The position numbers and the translations under genes are program-made. The notes beneath the pieces are model-generated. The model was not told where the DNA came from, did no database searches, and was given only the letters and a program-made list of their open reading frames with translations. A stretch of 64,000 bases of DNA from Turritopsis dohrnii (Eukaryota; Cnidaria; Hydrozoa; Anthoathecata; Oceaniidae): assembly GCA_027922465.2 (NCBI GenBank), contig BQMF02000497.1, positions 62,001-126,000 on the forward strand, given 5' to 3'. Every line of letters starts with the position of its first letter. Within the stretch, counting starts at the first letter, position 1. Positions 12,308 through 24,495 of the stretch are shown piece by piece.

Positions 12308-14224
12308 GTAAGGAACATATATATAAATAGTAGTATCTTTATTTCCTATTGTGTGATGAATTCTGATCAACAGAAACAAAGCCTTGAGTATGGAACAGCT
12401 AAAAAATAAATTATAGAACATCTCATTAACTTTATTGGAATGCCTGATTGTAACTGTTCTTCTTGTTGATCGAGTGTTTTCCGTTTGTTTACACATTTAA
12501 ATGAATCTGTTTAAATTGTTTTAAATAAAAGAAAAGGTGATACATAGCAAATTAACTAGAAATATAGTCTCCGTGGGCAAAGTCGTTATAAATAAGAATA
12601 TAGTCCCAGTGGGCAAGGTGTCATAAAAAAAATTTAAATTGATCCATTTAAATAACATTATTCCAAGCTTAATGTCTTAAAAATTTAATGTTCTTCGTTA
12701 TTGAAAATTTGCCACAATATAATGTCACTCATGTATATTTTGCGGAGGGTTAGTAAAATCAAGAGCAATAAGAACTTCAACAACGGCAAGTGAGCGGTCG
12801 TGGGTTTGAGCCCCACTCGATCCGATAACTTTGCACTGCAATTGGAAAGGTACTCCAAATTAACAAACAACATATGACATATGACATATTATCCTGAAAT
12901 AAATTCATGGAGTTTATAGCTTACAATAATGTACACGAAAAGAGAAATGGCAACAAAACTTTGTTATTACAATGTTCTTTTCAAACATGATGTATTGTGT
13001 CCAAGAACATATTTCATTCCAAATATTCACAAGGTTTTAGTGATCTTATTGTATGTACATATGGCTTGGATTCATCATCCAAAGTTTGTATTCCTGACAT
13101 ATCCCAAACTAAATCATTATTCTTCCATGGAGTAGTTTGCAGTGGAAAAAATTTTGAATGTGAACTTATCTGTTCCACAGAGTGATAACTTGACCAAGCA
13201 TTGTACACTACAGCGACCAATAATTTGATACAGTCTGGAATTCCCCAAATTACTCTCTTGTTTAATTTATTAAACTTAATATCAACCACTTTCCAATTCA
13301 CGGTAACATTTCGGAGTCATAAAAACAGTGTTCACCATCATAATCATTCACCACTATCTTGCAAATGATGTTTATACTTTCAGTACTTTCAGTATGTAGA
13401 TACAGTTTGGGTTTACTTCACATTGTGAATGAATTATTCACAAAGTGAAGTAATTTGTACTTCCTATGATAAATCCATTTGTTTACTTTTTTTTCAGTAC
13501 ATTCAACTTTCAGTGTAATATTTATTTTAAATAAAATGAGCATGCTTCATATGCATTTATTGATAAGACGTATTCACCAGTAATTTTGATATTACATGCA
13601 TTTCTGCTGTGATATTGAAAATTTTCACAGCACAGTTTTGTTTATTATCAAACCTCTTCATCTTCTTTTTCAAGAATATTTCCCAGAGTAGTCAGTTAAA
13701 CACCAATATTGCCACTATAAGGAATGCTTTCATGATATAATATTTTGATTGCAATAAGAGCCCATGAAAAAATTCAATTTTCCCCAGATAAATAGGCAAA
13801 AGCACCAAAACTCAAAATATAGGAACTATATAACATTATTCTAAGTGAAAATAGTGAGAATTAAGAAATCGAGCCACTTTGGGAAAACAATCAAATGTTT
13901 ACTTCCTTGAAATTCAATCTTTTTGAATCGTTTTTCGGTATTTTCAGCTGTAAGAATATCGGAAAATCATTCATCTTTGAAAAGGTGCCCAGACTGTATG
14001 GGTGCAAGATGTATTTGGGTGGGAAAACTGACTATTTGTGCATGTACCCAAAATACAGTCGCTTAAAAACTCCGGGTAATGAAATTCCGCTTCTCTCGTA
14101 ATTTTTTCGTCGAGAGTATTTGGTCACGTGACTGAACAGCGTTTTAGGCTGCTCGCGGAAATTAAAATTTGTGAGAATGACAACAGTAAAAAGGAAGAAG
14201 TCCTAGGATACTTAAGACTTATAA
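12308..14224. other. Gene-free stretch
   Basis: If the candidate first exon is real, this is intron; otherwise it is intergenic. A roughly 45-bp phrase (ATAGTCYCMGTGGGCAARGT) is duplicated near 12560 and 12600. TTCACATTGTGAATGAATTATTCACAAAGTGAA near 13427 forms a loose hairpin. No coding domain was seen. Confidence 0.5.
12782..12830 (+). repeat. tRNA-like 3' half, probable SINE remnant
   Basis: GTGGG TTTGAGC CCCAC at 12800-12816 forms a perfect T-arm with a B-box-like GGTTTGAGCCC. No A box or paired acceptor stem is visible upstream, so it is not an intact tRNA. Confidence 0.4.
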
Positions 14225-14226
14225 TA

Positions 14227-14459
14227 GACCTTTCCCGAATTTCTGTTTAAACACCGTGTTATGGCCTAGCTTCTAAGTTTCGCCTCTTTTTCAAACTCTT
14301 AATTACTTCTAATTATTCCACTGGGGAACTGAAAAAACGAGTAACTATTACTTACTGAGAACATTATGCAATTAGAAAAACAATAAAGAACATAGAAACG
14401 AGGCGAAACGTAGAAGCTAGGCCATAACACGGTGTTTAAACAGAAATTCGGGAAAGATG
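14227..14459. mobile_element. 233-bp MITE, GACCTTTCCCGA family, copy 2
   Basis: The arms of about 60 bp pair almost perfectly (for example TGTTTAAACACCGTGTTATG inverted on the right). TA flanks the element (14225-14226, 14460-14461). The tip GACCTTTCCCGA matches the element at 11457. Confidence 0.8.
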
Positions 14460-14689
14460 TATTAGAGTTTCAACTCAAAAAATTCAGCATGCACTTTTCA
14501 ACTATGACGTGACGTGTCACCTGACAACTAGGACCTAAAAAGTATCAGGTCTGACCATCCACAAGGACTAAATATCAATATAAATAATTGATCACGTCGG
14601 TTGCCAGCGATGCCCAGTTTGTTATTTAAATATCCTTGTCTATGACACTTCGTGGTCGCTGTCCTTATTTTCTAGTAAAAAAATTGACT

Positions 14690-14775
14690 TAACCGGGGTT
14701 CGAACATATACCTCTCGAAAACCCGTTAAATATAAGACAATCGCACTTTACCAATATTCCATAGAGTAACTCTTC
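14690..14775 (-). repeat. tRNA-derived SINE remnant
   Basis: On the minus strand, TGGTAAAGTGCG resembles an RNA polymerase III A box and GTTCGAACCCC is a good B box, spaced as in a tRNA. The acceptor stem does not pair. It is best read as an old tRNA-derived fragment. Confidence 0.4.
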
Positions 14776-16970
14776 CATAACAGTAATTCATAAAATAGAT
14801 ATTTTTTAAAAAAACAAACTTCCGCTATTTTTATAAGAAACTACGCTTTTTTAAAAAGAAACTAAGAAGGCACGACATCAACGTTGAAAATGGCGTTGTC
14901 GTCTTCGTTGTCGTCGTAGTTTTTTGTAATGCCTCTCTCTCCTCCTCTCGCGTTTTTAACGCGATTGAATTAAGATCGGTCATGGATGAATAATTTAGAT
15001 AAAACCATACGCCCTTTCTATAATGTCATTCCTTTGAAAGTTACGAAGTACGAAGAGCTCGAAATTGTAAAATTACATTTCAAGAGAAATGAATCAAATC
15101 ACTGATAAAGGTTAGTGCAAGCAGCCTGTTGTCTGTGTAAACACCTTAACTAATAGAATTTGACCAAAATTAGCGATTCTGATGTTGCGCGTTTGGTAAT
15201 TGATCAGCGCGCAGTAGCAGCTGATCTTTCATTAGCGTTTGTCTGTCCTTCCGTCCGTTATTCCAAAATTTTTGTCCACAGTACTAGCCTGGATTCCTCC
15301 TTACACTGGAGTAAAGGCTTTTACTCGTTCCACATTGAAAGTTAGGTAGCTAAGAATAGAGGCTAGTCTTCAGTGAAGTGGTAGGTACGCCATTTTTTCT
15401 TAGTCAGTGCAGATGCAGTGGAAGATGTTTTTGTTTTCTGCAAGCTTTTTGAAGAGATGATTCGACAGATGAAATATTAAATGATGGAAATAAATGATTT
15501 TAGTTCAGTGTTTTCTTAGAATGTTTTGTGTTATAATTTTGAATGAACGTGTGAAAAACAGAAACACAAATATTTATATCTAAAAAATGTCACTGATGTT
15601 TATTGTTTATTGATGATAACAACAGTGTTACAATGATTAGTAATTAATTTCTTGGAACAGTAAAGGATTGAAGCTGTGGCATTAGAGGAAAGGCGAAATT
15701 ATATCAGCCAGGCTGAAGACTCATAAACTGACATGAAAACACATATCATGGCACAACAACACAGCCATAATGAAGGGAGCTGTGGAGCCCTTTACTTTAT
15801 GTGGAGAAAAGTCTGTTATGTTAATTCAAAGAGTAACTGCAGGTAAAAACGTGACGTATATTATATACAACAAGAAGTTCAGAAAACCCACGTAATTTTT
15901 TAATATATACACAACAGGATTGAGACAAATGATAATAACATGAAAGAATCTGATTGAGTGTGCTTCTTAAATAGAATTTACTATTGTATTTATGTATGAT
16001 ATTTTATTTCTTTAAAATTAATTACTGTTAATTTTTCTAATAACGAACAACCTTTTTCTTATTACAAGCTTAAATCAAAACACATTCCACCATAACATTC
16101 TGTAAATTACAAACTATACAATTCCTGGCTGTGTTGTCACTCAAGCCCGAACACAAATGTCTGCTTTCAGCAAATATGTATAAGTGATTTGCTTATGAAT
16201 GTATATTTTTACTACCGAAATCTGTTTATTTTTTATTTCATATTTTTTTCATTTGGGATTTAGGAAGGCTATGGCCATCTTAAATCCTAATAGATTCCAG
16301 TGGCGTAACTGAGTTAAACTTAGGGCAGGTGCATTTTTCATGTATTTGGGTTTGGAATATACAATCGTAAAGCACCATGCCAACAAATGCACAAAGCTAT
16401 TTTATGCAATTTAGTTGACAAAAAGTTAACGATTTATATAAATTTAGTAAAAAGAATATCATATGAAAAATTGCTTGCTAAGAGAAAAGGGCAACCTAAA
16501 TCCGAGGGCAGTGCGATTGCACACAACACACCCCGTCAGTTACGGCACTGTATTCATCACATTTACAGTATGTTTAGGAGTTCTTATTCTGATGAAATAA
16601 TGTGTATGAACATATGTTTTTGAACTAAATAATATTAAATCTGAATACTTGAGTTTATTTTTATAAATCATCATTCTAAGCCCTTATTTTTTGTTGAAAA
16701 TAACTCTCTTTTTTTCCTAATTTGGAATGTAATGTTAGTAGAGATTTTAGTGGAGGTTTTTGATTGCCTTTGACAGTTATTTGCTTATGTCTATCCCAAA
16801 GTATATTGTTATACTATTATATATTCACTGTAGTAGTAAAATTAGGTTAGAGCGATTCTCCTTATCTTTTGTAAACCTGTAAACAAATTTGATTGTATAA
16901 TTTTGTAAGATGTTATAGAGTTACAAAAGGAACTGTTCTATTGAATTACATTGTTTCCCATAATTTTATG
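14776..16970. other. No gene recognised
   Basis: Short frames only (for example 15160-15345 and 16387-16623) with no domain, splice or codon support. The stretch is very AT-rich. Confidence 0.5.
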
Positions 16971-16975
16971 GTACA

Positions 16976-17140
16976 CAGTGGCGGATCTAGAGGTATGTCG
17001 AAATTTGTGTAGGAGAGCATTAACATAATTTGTGAATTCAATTTATATTACCAATGGGATTATTTGAACGCTTTTCTTTTATGGGTAGATTGCTAACACT
17101 CTCCTACACAAATTTCGACATACCTCTAGATCCGCCCCTG
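16976..17140. mobile_element. 165-bp hAT-like MITE, copy 1, 5-bp target duplication
   Basis: CAGTGGCGGATCTAGAGG begins the left arm and CCTCTAGATCCGCCCCTG ends the right. About 42 bp pair, through ATGTCGAAATTTGTGTAGGA. GTACA flanks both ends (16971-16975, 17141-17145). The CAGKGGCGGATCYAG tip is typical of hAT elements, and a 5-bp duplication points to a hAT5-like group. Two further copies lie at 47281 and 55816. Confidence 0.85.
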
Positions 17141-17145
17141 GTACA

Positions 17146-18561
17146 ATAGGGTAAGGGATTGGAAACTTGTCAAGCTTTTGCAAGAATAAAGATTATACAT
17201 TTATTATGATGAAATTGTCTTACATATTGATGCAGGTTGTTGATGTGTTGTTTCTTTCTCCTCGGCAAGAATTATAAGAGAAACCTTATCATTTTGACCA
17301 TGAACACCTTCATTTAATAATAAATTCAAAATAAGTTCTTTTGTTTTATTAAATTCAATTCCACCCTGATAAGTAAGGACAACATTTTTATCTGAATATC
17401 AGGGTGACTTGGTTCATTTTTGCTGAATTATACTATGCATTTTTCTTATGGTTTAAAAAAATGCTGCTGATTTGCTGCGGCTTCATTTTTTGTTTTTTAT
17501 ACTGATACATAATATTCTCTTCCTATAAATAGTTTTTTTGTATAGCTACTGATAAGATTTATTAGACTTATTGTTTCTCACTTATTGATTATAGGAATCG
17601 GCCTAGTGTGGGGACCAAACTCTTTTAAAGCTCATGCTTATACTATTTCTTTTATAAACACGTATTCTCATGTCTGTCAGTATTTTATCTGAAGGAAAAA
17701 AATTGATCTGATTTCGTATAATCTGATATTATACGAAAGCTGCGTGTTTATTAATGAACCCAGTAGAATAAAATTAAGATCTTCTTGCGAAAACTGTAAA
17801 GCGAAAACGTGAAGAAACAAGCACAGATTCAAAATAAGTTAAATGTAGCTACCTATTGAACTATTAACGAGAAATAAACTCTAAAAGAAAATGACCGCAT
17901 GCGAACATCAGCAAATCATGCAAATTGTTTTGAAATAGTAAAAGGAAATCGTCGATAAAAATGGTCGTGTGGTTAAAGAAACATTTCTTTTATTTATCTG
18001 TTGCATCTGTAACCCTCCTATAATATGAAGTAAGGATGAAATGAAAGTTACCCGTCTTATTTACTGGGGATTATTTAGAAACGAGACTCTTTAAAAGAGT
18101 TTCAACTCAGAGATTTGAGCCGGAGTTTAAACAGGAGCTGCTTTGTCTAGTGCGCTGATCTTCACGCCCTCTGGCGTCTTGTTTTCCTTGACTTTCAGTT
18201 CCTTTCCAACCACCCCCAAGTCTAAGTTAGCTTTATGCAACGACTTACCTCTATACAGTTACTTAGCTCACTGGTATGGATAAGTAACATGGCACTTATT
18301 TTTCTATTCAAATCTTGTTCAGAAACGATACAAATTTACAAACCCAACTGCCCTCTTTGCCATCAATGTGTATTGTTATAAATCAGTCTGGCTGTGCCAA
18401 AACAACATCACAGTTTTTATTAATTTGGATCTGATGATGATTTGACATAGTTCGGAGAGAAAATTTATCAAATTAAATGTTGTTTTTGCCTTAAAACCTC
18501 AAAAGTTACAAAGAGTTACTAGTTATGATTCAATATCATGTCACTTTTTTTCATATTTTAG
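17146..18561. other. Gene-free stretch before the Death-helicase gene
   Basis: No domain-bearing frame was found. The 5' part of the host gene, such as its promoter or non-coding first exons, could lie here but cannot be placed by eye. Confidence 0.4.
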
Positions 18562-18849
18562 ATGTTCGCATGTTTGCCTTTTTGCTGGAGAATCGATTTG
18601 CTGGCGATCCACATAAAGGCAAACAGTTTTGTGAACAAATGTTCCATTATGATGTGGAAGTGGAAAGGATATTCAGTTCCGTAAAATCTGATGAAAGGCC
18701 AGTCCTTGATTGCATCATGGAAATGTTCTTAAATACTCCTGCCTCTGAAAGAAGAGATTTGATGGATAAACTCAATGACCATCTTGTATCTTTCGGAAAA
18801 AATGCCATTCTATCGGAAGAATTGGCTGTGGGACCACAAGATATACGAG
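18562..18849 (+). CDS. Exon: N-terminal helical module
   Basis: The exon has acceptor TATTTTAG, donor GAG|GTTTGT and phase 1 at both ends (288 nt). It encodes about 96 residues beginning VRMFAFLLENRFAGDPHKGK, then FHYDVEVERIFSSVKSDERP and ERRDLMDKLNDHLVSFG. The pattern of amphipathic helices could be a death-fold-like or adaptor bundle, but I do not recognise a family. Confidence 0.72.
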
Positions 18850-21800
18850 GTTTGTGGTACCAATGACTTCTAGATGAATAAATGAAATCATATTGTTCCA
18901 AGCTATATTCATGTAGAGTTAGATTTCTTTGGCATATATTTCAAGGAATCAACCTAAAGTCTTGTGTGCTTGAACAAACAGGTCATTGCTGTTTATGTGT
19001 CCGTCATATCAAAAATTTAAAAAAATATTCGTATTCTCTATAGATCTAGAGCGATTTTAACGAAGAAGAAGATGACCGAATTGTATTTTTCATTCATACA
19101 TAGTCACTTGACATATGGTAATAATAGTATGGGCTAGCACACACAGAACCAAATTACTAAAACTATGCAGGAAATAAAAGCATGCCATCCGAGTAATAAA
19201 TAACAAGGATAAATTTACACATTCAAAACCACTGTTCAACGAAATGAATATCTTGAATGTTTTTGAGATAAATTTGTTTCAAGTACTATTATTTACGTTC
19301 AAATATAAGCTTGGTGTAGCACCTGTAATATTTCACGATATTTATACAATAAAACCTTTCGGGAAATACATATACAACAAGAACAAAAACGTTATTAGAG
19401 CCAAAAGTTAAAAACAAATCTCAGTATTCGCTATCGCTCACCACATGTTAGGAATAAATGTATACGCATTTAACACAACAGAATTACGAAAACATTACTA
19501 TCCCTGTCTTTAAAACAAAACTTAAGAAAATCCTTAAAAACCTTGATAATGTTTCTGATTATTTCTAATAAAAAAACAAACAAACAAACAAAAAAACTAT
19601 CAAGCAAAATGGAACTTGTTATTTTGAAGTCATGAAGTACATTTGATAACATAGCAAATAATGAGCAGACGGTTCTCGATGATAAGACCAACAAAGGTCT
19701 TCTACGAGTTCTCCGAACTCTATAGCATTTTCATATTATTCTCTTACAACTATTTGTCACGGAAAATAATTGTATTTCAGGGCGTTAGCTAGAAATTCTC
19801 AATTGAGGCCGTTAGACTATAACTACGATGAACATTTTTATAACGAAGCGGAAACTTGTATTAGTGATGAATTTAAGCCGATGTTTCAAAATAGAACCAA
19901 ATCATTTATTTTAACAGCAAGCTTATTTACTAACTTTTCATAAACTTATTGCTGGACTCAATTGGGAAACTTGTTAGTTTTTTGGATTGGGAAAGAGCCG
20001 TCTAACGGCACCTGTAGAGTTGAAAATATATGTATCTTATCTTATCTATGCAATATTTAGATGGAAAGGACTCAACTCTTCAAGATCGGCCAAGACGTAT
20101 GAAAATCTTCAAGAAGATTTATAGCTTGGGTTGCGATGATTGGAGAGTGATCGGTCATTTCTTGCTAGACTATCCTAAAGTTCAAGCAATTTTAATCGAC
20201 AATCCTGATAATGTGCAGATGCGACTCCACGAAATATTAAAAGAGTGGCATAGATGCACATCTTCTCATCAAGCAACATGGACGTATTTGGAGTCATTGT
20301 TAATGTTTCTAAACCACCGCCAACTAGTATTTCAGATTGTTAATGAAGAAGGTGTGTTTGTTTATTTATTTATTTATTTATTTATTTATTAAGAACAGTG
20401 GCTGTACTTGTGGCCTTATGTAATTTGTAATGAGGGATTGGTTTTTTTGATACCTGCATTAAAAGAGCTCCAATGTTTTTCATTTTAGGGCTTGTAAGTC
20501 AAGTAAAACCCAGCAATCTTTTTAACATCTTCAGGTACAACAAATTTGTTACAATAGACTTGACAATTTATTTGTGTTTTGGATTTGTTAGATGTGATTC
20601 TTATTTTCATTGTTAGGCATATGCACCATTCTACTGAAGAAAAAAGGGGAAAAGAAACTCTGTATAGTGCTGACGAGTCGTTCAAAGTTCCTGAGAAATA
20701 TTCTCTCATCCATTCATTTGTTGAATGTTTGAAAGAGAAGAACAAAACTTCAGACAAATGGACTGTCTTGGAAGAGATGACAAAAGAAATTAATGATAAT
20801 TTAAGCTGGTATGAAAAGTTAGTTTCTGGTGTAGATGAGATCATTGAGCAGTACAAAGATACTGGATATTACCACGACAACCAGCTTAATTTGTTATTGA
20901 GTGGATTGGCCAATGCCTTCCAACTGACCATCAGAATTCTAAAGAAAAGCAAGAAGGTCAACTTTTATCATCAAAGCCACCTGATCCATCCGAGTCGTGC
21001 TGAAAAAGTAACTGATACCATTTGGTTGTTCTTAGCAGATGATGGTCATATCAAACCCTTGAAAAATATTAAAGGTATGTGAAATGATGTTGAAGCTTAA
21101 GTTCCAGGTTTAGGTGATAAAGGGAATTAAATTTCATGTGAATTAATTTTCACGAATTTTCAGATTTCTATTGTTCTAGAACAATAGCCTTTTGTTATAA
21201 AACAATAGGACTTGCGAAATTCTGGAAAATTAATTCCTGTGAAATTTAATTCCCTTACATGAAATTTGTGAAATTTCTTTGCATTGTGATAGTGGAAGGA
21301 CAAGTTGAGGTGTTTTAATGTTTATGATTTCATCCCTCAGAAAAAAAACACTAGTATAATTTCAATTTATACACAGGAAGGTTGTGAAGTTATTATTGTC
21401 AATTTTAGCTGTATCAACAAACCTATCAATATCAAGGGAACCAATACAGGTGGTTTGTGCTAAAGATGATTATTGCATATTGGAAGTTCCCGAAAATCAT
21501 GTTCATTGGACAAGTATCACTTTGAAAACTGTGTCGAAGAAACAAGATTGTTGTGAAGACCTCATCATTGATCTTGATGAGATTGAAAAAGATGAATGTA
21601 ATGGTTCTGTTTACATCCGAATAAAAGGTTTGGATAGTCGAAAGAAGTACAAATGTCTGATGGAATGCAAAGATGATGATGGTAACAGACATTCGTATGT
21701 TAGCAAAGAATTTTCAATGAACGGTATAATTTTTATTGGCATATTACCCTGTTTTACACCAATGTTTCAAATAATACAATGATATTTTAATGTTGTTTTT

Positions 21801-24439
21801 CGCAGAAAATTCCATTGAAAGTTTTCAGCCAATGGGAAGTGGCACTATAGTCGCTCATAGAGATTCAGGAAAGCCATCAGATGGATCTAAAAAAAGCGAA
21901 TTAGTTTTTCAAAGTGATTTCAGTTGCTTCAAGTCTAAAAGTAAAATACAGCAAGTATCAGCAGCAGATTGGATAAGTCAGTGTGAAAAATATTTGGAAT
22001 GCAATTTACTTAAAAACGATAAGGACTATTTCGATGAATGGATTATCTTCCCAAATATATTCTTGGATGTGTCACATAATGCAACAAAAGATGTCGCACA
22101 GTGCCTTAAAGATGCCCTTTCAATTGAACAGAATGGACCATCTGCTACAGGAGGAATTGTGATTATGTATTATGATAGTCAGAAACATAAAATGTTTTTG
22201 GTGAAAGAAAAATTGGAAGAGGAGGATAGAGATTTCTCAAACCGTATTCTTGTTTTCCATCAACAGATGGGTGCTATTTTAAATATCCGAGTTAGTGAAA
22301 GTGTTCATGCAAAGGACATCACCAATGAGTTTGCGAAGTGCTCTGAAGATGCTGAAGACCTTGCTTGTGTAATGGACTTTTTGGTAAAGCAAGGGAACAT
22401 AGATCCTTCCAAGATCACAATTGTCACTTTAGTTGCTGCACCAAACATTCAATCCAATGCACTTGAAACTACAATTTTCAAAGAAAAACACGATTTAATT
22501 TGCCATGGTTGTATACCAAGACTAATAACGAGGGATCAACTGAGTGACATTGGAAAAATGAGAAAATGGCTTTCCAATGATCTTCCTCATATTATTGAAG
22601 TACCCGAATTGGACAATTTCAATTCAGTGCAAGTCATGAAACAATTCATTGCTCAAGTGTCTGGTTTTGTTGCCAACACATCAATCGAAATGGCTAAACA
22701 TTCTGATGATATTCACGAGCAGCTGATCCATTTGCAAGCGAATGACGAGCAAATTAGAGTAATTGTTGATCCTCAGAAACACAAGGTCATCAATGCTGCA
22801 TTTGGTTGTGGTAAAACTGTAGTAGCTACTTTGCAATCCGAATTTTTAGCGCGAATAGCTAACCAACTCACGACAATATTTTACATCAATTATGACCCAT
22901 TTAGTTTAATTGACTTTCACATTGATAAACACTTCAAGAACTTGAAACTTCAGAATGTTGAGAGTGGATTAGTGAATTTACGGATTACCAATGTATCCGA
23001 AATTGCTGGTGAAATGGAGCTGGAAAGAATTCCAAGTGTTTCAGAAATCTTAGCCTATGTCCAGGAACAACAGAAAAAGACTGGCAGATTGTGTCATATA
23101 AGCATCGATGAACTGAACACTTCGAAAATGTCAAAACCTGAAGTTGAATCGATCAATAAAGCCCTTTCAAATATGAAGGATAATTTTGTGACTCTTATAT
23201 TACAAGCATTTCAACAGGAACAATATGAAATCAGTGGAACCTTTATCAAAACAAAAAAACTCCTGTTACAGACTTATGAATCTGATCTCAACATGTTCTT
23301 TGTGCGATTAGAAAAGAACATGCGAAACTCTGTGAAGATAGCAGAACTGCTAGAGGTAATATTTAATTTTAATCAAGTCTGTTGTTCAATTCTTTCCAAA
23401 ACTAATTATTTTTCTTTCAAGGCTGCAAAAGATGTTATCAATGACGAAGAGACACGTTATTACTATACCGAGACCACAATGACCGATACTCGTGCAGCAT
23501 CTGATCCAAAACAGCAAGATTTTAAAGATTTTTCAGAAACTACTGATGTAACCAATGCACAAAGTGACAGTGATAAAACAAGTGACCTAACTGAACCAAA
23601 AGATGATGAAATTTCTACTCCAGGATTTTCAAAGAGAGACAAAAATCTACCTATCCCTGTGAGAAGCCAAGAACATGCTCTGAAACAAATGAGTGGATTT
23701 GGCAGCAAACGAACTACCAAAGGTCTCCTGATAAAACATCGATTAGATCAATCAAAGGAAGTAGGTCATTCACATCAAGGGAAAGCACCAGAATTAACAT
23801 ATGTTCCTTCAACTACGAAAATTGAAAAGACTTTACAAAAGTGTTGTTCTACTAAATTTAATGACAAACAGAAGAACATCTTACAGGTAGCGGTTTGTTT
23901 GCAAAATATCAAACCTGGTGATACAATCGTCTGTCATGATGAACAAGAATTTAATTCCATTCGCCATGCCCTAAATGTTGCCGAGAAAGATTTCCTAATT
24001 TATGCACCTTGTCTGGAAGGTCAAAATGAAATTCCAAGTATTGACAAAAAGCGACAGGTATCTGAGGCTATCGAGAGGAAACAAAAAATCGTTTTAACGG
24101 ATAGTAATGGTTGTCGTGGTTTTCAACTTCGGAAAGTTGTGATCCCGTTATCCAGCACGGAACAATTTCATCGTCACACGATACTAGAAAATGCTGCACG
24201 TGCAACATCCGAAATCTTATTTATTGTAATCAACTGTTCTGCTCTCCCACGGTTTGGAAGTAAGAAATCAACATTTGGAAAGGTGATTGAGAGGTGGGAT
24301 TCGGAAGGAAAGATAACGATAACGAAAACAAATGTCTCCCATGACCTGATATCAAAATTTGTGACTAGATTACCATCTGCTGAAGAGCTCTTGCAGCCAA
24401 TCGAACAAAGGTAAAGTTTTGGCTTTTACATTTTGAATA

Positions 24440-24495
<56 letters not shown>

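Noticed and set aside
20485..20856. Minus-strand frame of 123 codons
   Set aside because: It is a shadow of the plus-strand exon 20592-21074, which has splice sites in phase and continues into neighbouring exons.
20617..21074. Shorter version of the third exon starting at the AG of 20615-20616
   Set aside because: That acceptor would start the exon in the wrong phase; the AG just before 20592 keeps phase 1 and the frame.
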